Shown: positions 25,788 to 34,735, counted from the first letter of the stretch. The stretch is 64,000 nucleotides of DNA from Chitinophagales bacterium (GCA_017303395.1 JAFLBN010000005.1:62001-126000); one strand, 5' to 3'. Notes: generated by a model not told the origin, from the letters alone. Program-made: numbers and translations.

Positions 25788-26873
25788 TCAATCCTTAATT
25801 ATGCAGACCACGTGTTTACCCTTTTGCTTGTTAACTAACACCATCGTATAAGTTCCGCTTGAAAGCATACTTATATCAATTACTGTCTTAACGGCATCCA
25901 GCGAAAAACTCATCAGCACACGCCCGTCTATCGCCACTATGCTTGCATTTGAATAAGTACCTGCTGTTTCCTGCGCTATCGTCAGGGCGCCGCGGGACGG
26001 TATGGGATACACCGCTACCCCATCGCCCGCAGCTGTCATCGCCCCGATGCTTGTTTTGAATGCGTAAATATTTATTGTAGTGTCGTCAGTCTTGCCGGAA
26101 CATGTATCTGTAACTGTCACTACCACCTTGCCCGTATCTTTTGCCGTCAGCAAACCTGTATTGCTGATGCTTGCTTTTGTTGTGTCGCTTACCTTCCAAC
26201 GCAGGCCGTTGTTTGTGTTTGCACTTGGAGTGTAAGCAGTTTCCATTTGCAATGTGCTCGCCTTCAGCAGTTTTGTAACACCACCTTTACCATAGGCTGT
26301 TATGTTTTGCAGCAATGCGCCGGTGTCACCTGCCTTTATTGGTACGTCCATAGCATATTCCAGCGCGAAAGCTTTTACGGTAATGCCTTTGGTTGCTGCG
26401 GATGTATCTGCATTTACTAATATCCACCCATATTTATACCCACCTGTCACTTTCATTCTTACGCCAATGTACCTGTCCCCTAAACCTGCAAAGCCAAGCT
26501 CTGTACTGTCTGCCAAAGGCTTACCCATCATACTGATGATGCTCCATTCAGAAGCCGGGCCTATAAGTGAGTCTTTTACCATAGGCATAGCCAATGTATC
26601 ACCAAACTGTGTACTGCCACTTCCTTGTACAACTGCATTGGTAGTGTCGTTGGAACTTACATACATTGTCCAACCGAAACCCGGGAACTGCAACCACATA
26701 AAAGAAAAATCAGGCTTACCGTCTCCGTTCATATCAATATCGGCACCTGTACCATACTGGCTGGTATCATCCATCCGCAGCACACTGTCTGGCACAATAT
26801 CTTTAAACCTTATACAAGCATTTGCGCCATAATTAAACAACAACAAGAAAACAATGAATAATCCTTTTTTCAT
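25788..26873 (-). CDS. T9SS-secreted protein with Ig-like (BIG2) domain, 361 aa
   Basis: Signal peptide (MKKGLFIVFLLLFNYGANA). A calcium-loop-like DMNGDGKPD lies near residue 48; a lectin/LamG-like beta domain covers about 50-190. A BIG2 bacterial Ig domain follows at about 205-275 (LRWKVSDTTKASISNTG, GKVVVTVTD). The last 75 residues are a T9SS sorting domain (VYPIPSRGALTIAQ, LSSGTYTMVL). It should be a cell-surface or released protein. The cargo function is unknown. Confidence 0.75.
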   Translation of the reverse strand: MKKGLFIVFLLLFNYGANACIRFKDIVPDSVLRMDDTSQYGTGADIDMNGDGKPDFSFMWLQFPGFGWTMYVSSNDTTNAVVQGSGSTQFGDTLAMPMVKDSLIGPASEWSIISMMGKPLADSTELGFAGLGDRYIGVRMKVTGGYKYGWILVNADTSAATKGITVKAFALEYAMDVPIKAGDTGALLQNITAYGKGGVTKLLKASTLQMETAYTPSANTNNGLRWKVSDTTKASISNTGLLTAKDTGKVVVTVTDTCSGKTDDTTINIYAFKTSIGAMTAAGDGVAVYPIPSRGALTIAQETAGTYSNASIVAIDGRVLMSFSLDAVKTVIDISMLSSGTYTMVLVNKQKGKHVVCIIKD

Positions 26874-26975
26874 ACCCGTGATTTTACGTTTAATAATTTA
26901 GTTTGATAACAAGCAACGGGTTAACATCTATACTAAACGCAACAGTTTGTAAGAGTGTTAGAAAAGAACAGTAAA

Positions 26976-28295
26976 TTATTTTTTGCTACCGAAAGTATAG
27001 CCTAAAGAAAAACGGAAGTATGGCAATGCATACATTTTGCGCACATCAGGATTAGGTATATTACTGAGCGATGTGGCGTTTTGCTGCAGGCTAATACCTA
27101 GTTCTATATTATTGAGCGGACGATATTGTGCACCCAACATATAACCTGTACGGATGGTATTGTATGCGGGATTTTGATAATCGGCTGTATTATCAGACAC
27201 GCAATTACATCTTTTATCAAACAAACCAACAGCAGCCTCTTCATCTATGAAATAATTGAAATCTCGCAGTGTATCTGTATACATCGGTGTGTATCGGGAT
27301 GAAGTGGCATTGATTTTTGCAACGCTTCCGTATATGAACTTGATGCCTGCACTTAAAGAAAAGCGTTTACTGAGGTCGTATTGCACAAACACAGGAAGCT
27401 CAACATCAAAAAACTGTTTATCAACATCGTACCTGATAACAGTTGAATCTACTTTTTCTCTGTAGTTGTATGTGTATTGTCCTGCCCTTTTACCTTGTGT
27501 TATAATAACATAACGCTGATAATTATCGAACAATACTTGTTGTTGAGGCACATATATATCGGGCGTTGTGGCGTAGCGCAAATTAGCACCTGCACCTATA
27601 TGCAGATTGTTGGCAATTTTGGTTTTCACCTGCACACCCAGCACACCCGCATTGTAGGTAGCTTTCGACAACCCACTTTCAAAACCGAGATGCACAGATA
27701 CCTGTGCACGCCTGCGTGCCGATGCATTAGCATTATCAGAAGGTACAGGCAATGCAGGTAGTGCCGGTATATTATATTTTCTTTCAACTGCTGCCGAAGG
27801 ATATTTTTTCTGAACAGATGCAAGCATCTGCTTATTCAGCGGCATCATAGTTTTCAGTAGCTCGTACCTGTACTGTGCACTGTTCATAACAGGTGCTACC
27901 GCAGGCAGGCTGTATAGTTTGGGGGTGATGGCTGCAGGTTGCTGCACTGCAAGTTGCTTATTGCCTGTTGCAGTAAGCTGCGTATCGGCCACAACCGGCA
28001 ATGGTGCAGTTGGCACTTGTTTGGTACGGGTATTTATTATTGGAGATGCCTGCACCACTTCAGGCTTTTTCTCTGCACGGTACACCACACCATAATAACT
28101 GATGGCTGCAGCAGCAGAAAGAGCAGACATATACGGCAGCCATTTTACAATGCGCTTCAGCACAGAGGCTCCTGCTGTACTACCTCCCGCAATGCTTTTC
28201 TCAAAAAGCATACGGTCGTCGGCAGAGAGCGGTTCAAGATGGGCATCCATCTTGTCTCTGAAAAACTGGTCGATATGTTTGTCCTTGTTTCCCAT
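26976..28295 (-). CDS. Anti-sigma-like N-terminus fused to a PorT-type barrel domain, 439 aa
   Basis: Starts 5 bp after the ECF sigma gene, the place of an anti-sigma factor. Residues 1-48 are cytoplasmic-type helical (DQFFRDKMDAHLEPLSADDR), followed by a membrane helix (about 49-70) and a Pro/Ala/Gln-rich linker (75-185). The C-terminal 250 residues resemble an outer-membrane beta-barrel (HLGFESGLSKATYNAGVLG, AGIKFIYGSVAKI, FRFSLGYTFGSKK). One chain seems to join an inner-membrane anchor to an outer-membrane-type domain. Similar fusions follow ECF genes in other Bacteroidota. The function as anti-sigma is inferred. Confidence 0.65.
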   Translation of the reverse strand: MGNKDKHIDQFFRDKMDAHLEPLSADDRMLFEKSIAGGSTAGASVLKRIVKWLPYMSALSAAAAISYYGVVYRAEKKPEVVQASPIINTRTKQVPTAPLPVVADTQLTATGNKQLAVQQPAAITPKLYSLPAVAPVMNSAQYRYELLKTMMPLNKQMLASVQKKYPSAAVERKYNIPALPALPVPSDNANASARRRAQVSVHLGFESGLSKATYNAGVLGVQVKTKIANNLHIGAGANLRYATTPDIYVPQQQVLFDNYQRYVIITQGKRAGQYTYNYREKVDSTVIRYDVDKQFFDVELPVFVQYDLSKRFSLSAGIKFIYGSVAKINATSSRYTPMYTDTLRDFNYFIDEEAAVGLFDKRCNCVSDNTADYQNPAYNTIRTGYMLGAQYRPLNNIELGISLQQNATSLSNIPNPDVRKMYALPYFRFSLGYTFGSKK

Positions 28296-28300
28296 TCTTC

Positions 28301-28864
28301 TTACATGCCTGCAGCCAGGATTTTCTCCTTCAGTCTGCGGCGGGCATCATTCAGATACCACCTACTGTTCATTTCAGTTAATGACAATAACGTGGCAATT
28401 TCTCTATGTGTTAGGTTTTCAAATACAAATAAATTAAAAACTGTGCGTTGTGTATCGGGGATGGTTTGTATAATGGCCAACAGCTCTTTATAGCCCAAAC
28501 CCGCACCCGCATCTTCAGGTATAGATATATCCTTATCGGCAAAGTCGGTATTGTAGGTGGTGGCGAATTTCTGTGTCTTGCGCTTGTGGTCTATGATGGT
28601 ATTAACAGCTATTCGCCTCAGCCAGCCTTCAAACGGGCCGGTTGGGGCATAGAGGTGCAGCTTTTCGAAGACTTTGCAAAAAATATCGTTCAGCAGGTCT
28701 TTAGCAAGTTCCGTATCATATATATAGCGCATGATGACGCCCTTTACTAACGGACCATATTGCTCAAAAAGGGCACGCTGCGCCTGTGCCTTACCATCCA
28801 TGCACTGCTGTAGAAGCTGCATGAGTGGTGTGGCATCAGGTTTATCGGCTTTGTTTGCCTGCAT
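28301..28864 (-). CDS. ECF RNA polymerase sigma factor, 187 aa
   Basis: The start is set at ATG 28864 (MQANKADKPDATP), giving normal ECF length; the open frame extends 67 codons upstream into non-protein-like sequence. Region 2 shows AKDLLNDIFCKVFEKLHLY and FEGWLRRIAVNTIIDHKRK; region 4 shows IIQTIPDTQRTVFNLFVFE, then LTHREIATLLSLTEMNSRW, with the order typical of sigma-70-like ECFs of Bacteroidota. It is translated just ahead of the probable anti-sigma. It should direct RNA polymerase to surface-stress or nutrient genes, often including its own promoter. Confidence 0.88.
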   Translation of the reverse strand: MQANKADKPDATPLMQLLQQCMDGKAQAQRALFEQYGPLVKGVIMRYIYDTELAKDLLNDIFCKVFEKLHLYAPTGPFEGWLRRIAVNTIIDHKRKTQKFATTYNTDFADKDISIPEDAGAGLGYKELLAIIQTIPDTQRTVFNLFVFENLTHREIATLLSLTEMNSRWYLNDARRRLKEKILAAGM

Positions 28865-28992
28865 GATTATTTCTGAGTTGCCCGCCAAGAACATTATGAT
28901 ATTTTGGTCTGTACTTAAGTAGATGTCCCTGCCATACGGCAGATATAACGGATAACGCAAGACGGGTGTGAGACCACTACACATAAAAATAT

Positions 28993-29013
28993 AATTGTCA
29001 TGTTTTGACAATT
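28993..29013. promoter_or_regulatory. Palindrome upstream of the ECF operon
   Basis: AATTGTCA and TGACAATT are separated by 5 bp (TGTTT), about 130 bp before the sigma gene start. It could be an operator or a weak hairpin; the nearby terminator at 29024-29051 belongs to the gene to its right. Confidence 0.35.
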
Positions 29014-29023
29014 CCATTACAAA

Positions 29024-29051
29024 CAAAAACCCCGCTCTTGACAGAGCGGGG
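29024..29051 (-). terminator. Terminator after the 105-aa secreted protein gene
   Basis: On the minus strand CCCCGCTCT, a short loop, AGAGCGGGG and TTTTTG. It lies about 50 bp past the stop at 29100. Confidence 0.85.
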
Positions 29052-29099
29052 GCAGGGATATACACGTATGTATGAGAAGATTCTTTCGGGGGAAATGCC

Positions 29100-29417
29100 T
29101 TATAGCACCTCCAGCTTCAGGTATTCGTTTTTGAACGGTGTTTTCAGCTTGATGGTGTATCTGCCCTGGCGAAGCTCTTTTGTAGAGATAGATTTTGAGC
29201 CTTTATCTACAGTTGTTTTTATTTCCTCGCCCAGCTTGCCGGTAATAATTACATCCAGCGGTTGTGCAGATTTGTTTTCTATCACCAGTGCATCGCCGGT
29301 AGATTGTACGCCCCATGTTTTTTCAGCTGTTACCACAGTTGTTGGTTTTGCTGCAAATGTATTTGTGTTGGTTGCCATAGCTGCTATCATCAGCAGTGTT
29401 GCGAATATTGCTTTCAT
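29100..29417 (-). CDS. Small secreted protein, DUF3244-like fold, 105 aa
   Basis: Signal peptide MKAIFATLLMIAAMATNTNT. The remaining 80 residues form one beta-sandwich (ALVIENKSAQPLDVIITG, ISTKELRQGRYTIKLKTP) like the small DUF3244/T9SS-tail-type domains of this phylum, but here as a free-standing protein. It has its own terminator. It may be surface-exposed; the role is unknown. Confidence 0.55.
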   Translation of the reverse strand: MKAIFATLLMIAAMATNTNTFAAKPTTVVTAEKTWGVQSTGDALVIENKSAQPLDVIITGKLGEEIKTTVDKGSKSISTKELRQGRYTIKLKTPFKNEYLKLEVL

Positions 29418-29544
29418 AAATTATGTTTTTAGTAGTTGATTGATTTAGTTTTCAAATGCTGTTTTCTGAACCGGTTACATCTATTAGTCGTGCAACGGGA
29501 AAAAAGGTTACAGATTTTTTCGTGTTTTTATTTTCTTTAACAAA

Positions 29545-31113
29545 TCAGCGTAATACCACGCTTGTGTGCTGCACACTACCACCCTGCTGCAAGCGCAGTA
29601 TATAGCTGCCTTTCGCCAATTGGGCAACGGGTATTGCGGCATTGCCTGTACAAGTGGCTGTATAGACAACCGTCCCTGTGATGCTTACCAACTGTATGGT
29701 ATAGCTATCGGTATTCACAGCACCTATATACAGTTTATCTGTTGCAGGATTAGGGTACACAGTCCATTGTTCTGTAGTAGCCACATTGTTTACAGACAGC
29801 CTTGCATTGGTAAGTGCGCGCCATGCATTCACCCTGCCATTGCCATAATACTTATCGAAACCTGCCACGTCTTTGCTTTCGCCTACCATATCTTCTGCAT
29901 TGCTTTCCAGCAGATTTTTTATCTGTGCAGGTGTGCGTGTGCTGTCTTGTGCCAGCAGCAGAGCTGCCACACCCACCACACATGGTGTAGCCATAGATGT
30001 GCCTGACATCATAACATAGGCCGTATCGTACAGGTGAGAGAGGCTGTAGATTTGATGCCCCGGTGCACATACAGATATATGATTGCCGAATGTGCTGAAC
30101 GATGCGCGCTTATCTTCCGCATCTGTAGCGCCTACAGCTATGACACCTGTGCAAGCCGCAGGATACATCTTCAGTTCTGAGCCTGTATTCATCATAGCGG
30201 CTACTATTGTTACTTTATGGCTCGTAGCATAGTCTATCGCATCCTGCAATATGCTGATAGTACTTGTACCCCCTGCAGATATATTAATAATACGCGCACC
30301 GTTATCTACCGCGTAGTAGATAGCTTCAATCATCCAGCTATAGGCTACAAAACCCGTCTTGTCAATACCTTTTAATATCATCAGCTTGCAGTGCTGATCT
30401 ACCCCCGTCATACCGGTTACATTATTTACACTGGCACCTATTATACCTGCTACATGGCTGCCGTGCCCGTGGTCGTCTTCTATGTTATTGGTATCTGACG
30501 GCATGTTCCAGCCCAGAGTATCATCTATATAATCGTTGCCGTCATCGTCTATACCATTGCCAGGTATCTCCAGCCTGTTGTGCCATAGCCTGCCCTGTAT
30601 ATCGGGGTGATTGCTCTTGATGCCCGCATCTATCACGGCTACTACAATATTGCTATCCCCCGTTTCCACATCCCACGCACGCAGCAGGTCTATATCTGCA
30701 CCTGTTTTTGCAGTGCCTCCGCTAAATGTGCCAGTATTGTGCAGCCCCCATTGCTGATAAAACAAAGTATCTGTAGGTGCAGCGGCAGTTGTTTTCCATT
30801 CACCTATGGTTGCGGCTGCATCTGCTTCGGCATATTTACACAGCCCTGTTGCCAGCATAGCGTTGGCTGCTTCCTTCATATTAGGATTGTCTGCCAGTGT
30901 CAGCACATATACCTTTCCTTTTTTGATGGCGTGTATCTTGGTGCAGCCAAACTGCTGTGCTACGGCATCTATGGCAGGCACGCCCAGTATATTGTTTTGC
31001 AAATTTGGCTTAGCCTCGCTGTGCAGGCTTATCAACAGGCGGTTGTTGCCTGCTGCCCAAGAGATGATGCTGCAAAGCAGCGCAATGATGGTGGTTACAA
31101 ATTTTGTTTTCAT
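29545..31113 (-). CDS. T9SS-secreted subtilisin-like serine protease (S8), 522 aa
   Basis: Signal peptide (about 1-21), an N-terminal prodomain (about 22-110), then the S8 catalytic domain. Catalytic Asp162 is in VVAVIDAGI, His217 in DDHGHGSHVAGI, oxyanion Asn309, and Ser373 in GTSMATP. A calcium-type DDDGNDYIDD lies at 189-198. The last 80 residues (VYPNPATDKLYIGAV, LAKGSYILRLQ) are a T9SS type A sorting domain. All catalytic residues are present, so an active extracellular protease is expected. Substrate unknown. Confidence 0.92.
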   Translation of the reverse strand: MKTKFVTTIIALLCSIISWAAGNNRLLISLHSEAKPNLQNNILGVPAIDAVAQQFGCTKIHAIKKGKVYVLTLADNPNMKEAANAMLATGLCKYAEADAAATIGEWKTTAAAPTDTLFYQQWGLHNTGTFSGGTAKTGADIDLLRAWDVETGDSNIVVAVIDAGIKSNHPDIQGRLWHNRLEIPGNGIDDDGNDYIDDTLGWNMPSDTNNIEDDHGHGSHVAGIIGASVNNVTGMTGVDQHCKLMILKGIDKTGFVAYSWMIEAIYYAVDNGARIINISAGGTSTISILQDAIDYATSHKVTIVAAMMNTGSELKMYPAACTGVIAVGATDAEDKRASFSTFGNHISVCAPGHQIYSLSHLYDTAYVMMSGTSMATPCVVGVAALLLAQDSTRTPAQIKNLLESNAEDMVGESKDVAGFDKYYGNGRVNAWRALTNARLSVNNVATTEQWTVYPNPATDKLYIGAVNTDSYTIQLVSITGTVVYTATCTGNAAIPVAQLAKGSYILRLQQGGSVQHTSVVLR

Positions 31114-31252
31114 AACTATTCGTTTTTTGTAATTGCTTAAATGATTTTTCTTTTGTTATTGCGTTTTAGTTTTCGTTCAGCAAGGGCATGAGAGGGGCTG
31201 TATGCCTTTCGGCAGTTACGTTTCGGGGTACAATATGTATCGGGATTGTTCT

Positions 31253-31453
31253 TTAGTCGGTCTCTTCCAGTTCGAAGATGTCTTCCACTTTTGCCTTAAA
31301 GAAGCGCGCAATCTTTAAAGACAAGACGGTTGACGGTACGAACCTGCCTGTTTCTATAGAGTGTATGGTTTGTTTGCTCACTCCCACCTGCTCTGCCAGT
31401 TCTGTCTGCGATATATTCAGCCTGGCTCTTTCTACTTTGATGGTATTTTTCAT
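31253..31453 (-). CDS. XRE-family small DNA-binding regulator, 66 aa
   Basis: A minimal helix-turn-helix protein: ARLNISQTELAEQVGVSKQT then IHSIETGRFVPSTVLSLKIA, typical of YozG-type XRE repressors. It is the last gene of a three-gene operon (gap of 6 bp to the upstream membrane protein) and would act as an autoregulator. Repeated AGTAAA sites at the operon's promoter are good candidates for its operator. Confidence 0.85.
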   Translation of the reverse strand: MKNTIKVERARLNISQTELAEQVGVSKQTIHSIETGRFVPSTVLSLKIARFFKAKVEDIFELEETD

Positions 31454-31459
31454 CCGCCG

Positions 31460-31990
31460 CTAAGATAAGAGTAATAGAATAAGTAACAGAATGGCCCAGG
31501 TAATGAGTTGGAATATGATGATAGGTTTTTTGTTTTTCTTCAGGTTTTGTACAAAGCTCAGTTTCTTATCGTCATAGTCCCACAAGAAATCGAAATACAA
31601 ACCCATGTGAAATATTGCCAGATACATAGCCAGATAAATAAGCGGAAACAGCAACAGTATTGTAACATCAAACTCGCCCATATCTTGCGTGATGGCCGTG
31701 AGCGAGAATGCAACAAATGTAGCACTCATCAGCATCATTACCATTTGCAGGGCACGAGCGCGAATGGTTTGCACACGTTCGTCTTCTACTTTTTCCTGAC
31801 TGAAGGCGGTGAGGTACATACCCACCAGCATAATCCACATACAGGCAGCAAGGTGCTTATCTGCATTCATCTTCGGGATAACCGTAAACGGGTGAATTTT
31901 GTAAACAATAGAAACAAGCACACCAACAGAGAGTACTACCAAGCCTATTATCTTGGTATTGTGCTTTGCAAGTTTTTGAAATCCTTTCAT
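31460..31990 (-). CDS. Multi-pass membrane protein, paralogue 2, 176 aa
   Basis: Four to five membrane helices, with a cytoplasmic EKVEDERVQTIRARALQ between helices 2 and 3. That DERVxxIRAxAxQ motif is shared with the next upstream gene and resembles DUF2178-type proteins, which commonly pair with small XRE regulators. It is co-transcribed with the regulator. Biochemical role unknown. Confidence 0.7.
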   Translation of the reverse strand: MKGFQKLAKHNTKIIGLVVLSVGVLVSIVYKIHPFTVIPKMNADKHLAACMWIMLVGMYLTAFSQEKVEDERVQTIRARALQMVMMLMSATFVAFSLTAITQDMGEFDVTILLLFPLIYLAMYLAIFHMGLYFDFLWDYDDKKLSFVQNLKKNKKPIIIFQLITWAILLLILLLLS

Positions 31991-32027
31991 TGCGTATCAG
32001 TTTTATTAGTGAATTGATAGTTGTTCG

Positions 32028-32561
32028 TTATTCTAATACTATAAGCAGCACCAGTGCCAGCAGGAAAAAAGCGATGGCAAATACGGAGAGCCATTTATTT
32101 TTAAACCATGCATCCTTCAGGCTGATGTCGTCTGACTGGTAGTTCCAGTAATTATCGCGGTACAAGCCTATACGAAAGAATATGTGATATACTGTCAGGT
32201 TCATGATCAGGTTTAGTATAATCCACTTGTTTCCAATAGCAGAACTATCCGCAGGGCTCAGCAAATTCATGAATACAGTGGTAAGTTGGGTAATAACAAA
32301 CATCAATACCGTAAACTGCATTGCCTGTGCGCGGATGGCTTTTACACGTTCGTCTTCTACTTTCTCTTTTGTAATGGCCAGTAGCATCATGCCATATATG
32401 GTAATGCAAAGGGCAAGGCCAATGTGTTGGTTTCTGGTATGGTTGGGCAATATGGTAAACGGGTGAATCTTTTCTGCAACCGCTATCACCAAGCCACCTG
32501 CTATCAGCCCCAATGCCAGTGGCTTGTTCTGATGCCCCATCATAGACCTGTAACCTTTCAT
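32028..32561 (-). CDS. Multi-pass membrane protein, paralogue 1, 177 aa
   Basis: Same architecture as paralogue 2: helix pair, then EKVEDERVKAIRAQAMQF, then two or three further helices. The N-terminal MKGYRSMMGHQNKPLALGL matches MKGFQKLAKHNTKIIGLVV of its neighbour, so they are tandem duplicates. It is the first gene of the operon, with the promoter/operator region at 32644-32713. Function unknown; stress or peptide resistance has been suggested for such pairs elsewhere, but nothing here shows that. Confidence 0.7.
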   Translation of the reverse strand: MKGYRSMMGHQNKPLALGLIAGGLVIAVAEKIHPFTILPNHTRNQHIGLALCITIYGMMLLAITKEKVEDERVKAIRAQAMQFTVLMFVITQLTTVFMNLLSPADSSAIGNKWIILNLIMNLTVYHIFFRIGLYRDNYWNYQSDDISLKDAWFKNKWLSVFAIAFFLLALVLLIVLE

Positions 32562-32643
32562 AGTTATTGCGTTTTTAATTGTTTTTAGTGATTGTTGATA
32601 GTACGTCGGTTTTTACCCCATTCTATCAATTTGCTACACAAAG

Positions 32644-32713
32644 ATAAAAGAATACTTTCCAAAAATACAAGTAAACTTTACTTTTTTACAAGTAAAATTT
32701 AATAAAAGTAAAG
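32644..32713 (-). promoter_or_regulatory. Operon promoter with AGTAAA-type operator repeats
   Basis: Minus strand: -7 TATCTTTG with a TTG about 21 bp upstream. Overlapping and upstream lie a perfect 15-bp palindrome AAGTAAACTTTACTT (32669-32683) and further AGTAAA copies near 32690 and 32706. The sites cover the promoter, as expected for self-repression by the XRE protein. Confidence 0.55.
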
Positions 32714-32843
32714 TCAACTGTATAATTTTAATTGACAATCAATGAGTTATAATACGGGTGATTTTTCGGGGGAATTCAAAAAAAAACCTCTTCCCCGCCA
32801 CAGCAGAGATAGAAGAGAATTGCAATCTTGAAAAGTAGAACAG

Positions 32844-33473
32844 CTACAAACGTCCCAGCTCTATGCGCATTTCGGTAATAAGCCCCGATGTACCATAGCC
32901 CAGCGTCTGCGGACTGCGGTTATCGTAGTATTGCTTGTAGATACCGGGGCTGAGGAAGAATTTAACCCCAGTCGTAAATCGGTGATTGAAACGCATGCCT
33001 ACGTGCGCCTCTCCGTAAGCACTGACTGTAGCGCCACCCGCATTGGTACTGATAATGCATATTGGCCCACCCTGTGCGCCTACTACTACGTCCATCCAAG
33101 TATTAACCAGTTTGGTACCACGCAATCCGCACAATGCGGCTATCTGCAGGTTTTGGCTCGGCGCCTCGTAAGGGTGCGGCATATAGCTGTGGTAGTGGGT
33201 TTTAATGTTTACATAACCCACACGCAAACCTGCTACATAGCCAGTAAGCCTACCGATTTTATTGAAGTGAACCTCGCCCCCAAGCTGCACCATACTGCTA
33301 TTGCCCTGTTGCAATCCGAAAGACTGGCCGTAACGTACATAGGGGCTGATGCCACCGGCATCGGCCACGATACACCAACGCTTGTAGCGCAGGCGCGCAT
33401 TGCTGCTGTCTGCATCTGCGGCACGCGCAGGCAGCATATTCAACATCATAAGGGTAGCTAACAGGTATCTCAT
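32844..33473 (-). CDS. Small outer-membrane barrel-like protein, 209 aa
   Basis: Signal peptide MRYLLATLMMLNMLPARA. Beta-strand pattern throughout (SMVQLGGEVHFNKIGRL, YVAGLRVGYVNIKTHYH, AYGEAHVGMRFNHRFTTGV), consistent with an eight-strand barrel. It resembles the 214-aa protein at 22750 in layout (AHVGMRFNHRF against VHVGARFANRI), so the two may be distant relatives. No function can be given. Confidence 0.55.
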   Translation of the reverse strand: MRYLLATLMMLNMLPARAADADSSNARLRYKRWCIVADAGGISPYVRYGQSFGLQQGNSSMVQLGGEVHFNKIGRLTGYVAGLRVGYVNIKTHYHSYMPHPYEAPSQNLQIAALCGLRGTKLVNTWMDVVVGAQGGPICIISTNAGGATVSAYGEAHVGMRFNHRFTTGVKFFLSPGIYKQYYDNRSPQTLGYGTSGLITEMRIELGRL

Positions 33474-33581
33474 AGCACTTGGGGTGTATGTTTATAACGT
33501 ACAATTAATGTACCAAGTATAAATATAGACAGCTTTCTGCAATGAAAAGTTTGGAGAATGTAAAAATGTGGAGATGGTATA

Positions 33582-34109
33582 TTATTCAATACGCACCTGC
33601 ATGGCAAGCAACAGGCGATGTACATTGAAAGGATAAGGCCCATCGTAGGGGAAATAACTGCGGCAATACTTAGCACCAACAAATACTGCATTCCACATAT
33701 ACATGCCTGTTGTTAGTTCAGACATCAGATTGGAACGCACACCAACATACTCTGTATAGCCTTCAAACTGAACAGAAGGGCCTGCTGTTAATGACGTCCT
33801 GAAAGACAATTGTCTCTTTAATGGCAGTGCATATAGCGCACCACCCTGCAATACAAAACCAAGCAAGCTTTCGGTTGATTTATCTGCCATGAAACGAAAA
33901 CCTCCGGTAAAACTTATACCCTGCTGCTTATGATGATACACTACATCCCCCATCAGCATACCTGAGTACTGTGGCTTTTCAGGTACACCTGTACCGGTTC
34001 TTATGCCACCTCCGAAAGAGGCACCTATTTCTGCGTGAGATTTACTACCGTCCCCCTGCGCAAGGCACACAACAGGGAGTAAAAACAAAAGGGCTATGAG
34101 GTATTTCAT
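33582..34109 (-). CDS. Small outer-membrane barrel-like protein, 175 aa
   Basis: The start is ATG 34109 because it gives the signal peptide MKYLIALLFLLPVVCLAQ; the longer frame to 34187 adds no signal-like sequence. The mature part is strand-rich (SHAEIGASFGGGIRTGTG, GISFTGGFRFMADKS, YPFNVHRLLLAMQVRIE) and ends in a terminal beta-strand. It follows a small lipoprotein gene by about 80 bp and may be co-transcribed with it. Unknown role. Confidence 0.55.
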   Translation of the reverse strand: MKYLIALLFLLPVVCLAQGDGSKSHAEIGASFGGGIRTGTGVPEKPQYSGMLMGDVVYHHKQQGISFTGGFRFMADKSTESLLGFVLQGGALYALPLKRQLSFRTSLTAGPSVQFEGYTEYVGVRSNLMSELTTGMYMWNAVFVGAKYCRSYFPYDGPYPFNVHRLLLAMQVRIE

Positions 34110-34190
34110 AAAGTCTATTAGGGTTGCAATATTATAGCATTGCCAAGAAACATGCCAGAGATTATCATGGCTGTGTAAAAGTACCAAGTG

Positions 34191-34565
34191 TCACCTTCTT
34201 GGCATTTTCACAATACCAGCATTTATTTCCAAATCCTTCCCTGCGCCCCAGCTGCGGTATATGGTGTTATCGCCCGTCTTCTCGGATAGGCGTATTTGAA
34301 TGCTCGCTTTTTTCTTTGCCTTAAATGTAACACTAAATGATCCATTAGTGTCTGTATTAAACTTGTACGGCTGGTCATCAATAAAACCATTACCGGCACC
34401 AATTCTTGTAGTTGTGGTACTAACAACAATAAGAAATTCTTTATTGGCTATCGGCACGTTTACACTATCTACTATCTGCCCGTAGATGATTCTGTCTTTA
34501 TCTTCAATCTTGGTGCAGCTGACTGCAAGAAAAAAGGTGCAAAGTATTATTGAGAAGTATTTCAT
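34191..34565 (-). CDS. Small lipoprotein with carboxypeptidase-regulatory-like fold, 124 aa
   Basis: Lipobox FFLAVSC at the end of the signal (Cys about residue 17). The mature part reads YGQIVDSVNVPIANKEFLI, with NGSFSVTFKAKKKASIQIRL after it, the pattern of CarboxypepD_reg/transthyretin-like sandwiches common in Bacteroidota surface lipoproteins. Role unknown. Confidence 0.6.
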   Translation of the reverse strand: MKYFSIILCTFFLAVSCTKIEDKDRIIYGQIVDSVNVPIANKEFLIVVSTTTTRIGAGNGFIDDQPYKFNTDTNGSFSVTFKAKKKASIQIRLSEKTGDNTIYRSWGAGKDLEINAGIVKMPRR

Positions 34566-34611
34566 AGGAGGTGATTTCTATAAAGTTATTAAAAACTCAT
34601 GCTCTTTGCTG

Positions 34612-34710
34612 TTCAAGATGTTCTGCAAAGCATCTTGAATAAAAGATAAAGTGCCGTTTTGAGAATGGAGTAATATTTCAGTTTCCAAATGCCCTGCGGA
34701 ACATTTGGAA
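34612..34710. repeat. Two perfect hairpins with related CTGC loops and different stems
   Basis: Hairpin 1 (34612-34639): TTCAAGATG, loop TTCTGCAAAG, CATCTTGAA. Hairpin 2 (34683-34710): TTCCAAATG, loop CCCTGCGGAA, CATTTGGAA. Both have nine perfect pairs and end TTC...GAA with ATG/CAT next to the loop; the middle of the stems differs. They fill the 170-bp gap between the lipoprotein gene and the 159-aa gene. Confidence 0.7.
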
Positions 34711-34735
34711 CAGCACAGAAAATTTAAGAATCAAT

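Noticed and set aside
28865-29065. 67-codon N-terminal extension of the ECF sigma factor
   Set aside because: Composition is not protein-like and ECF factors begin at the domain; ATG 28864 fits family length.
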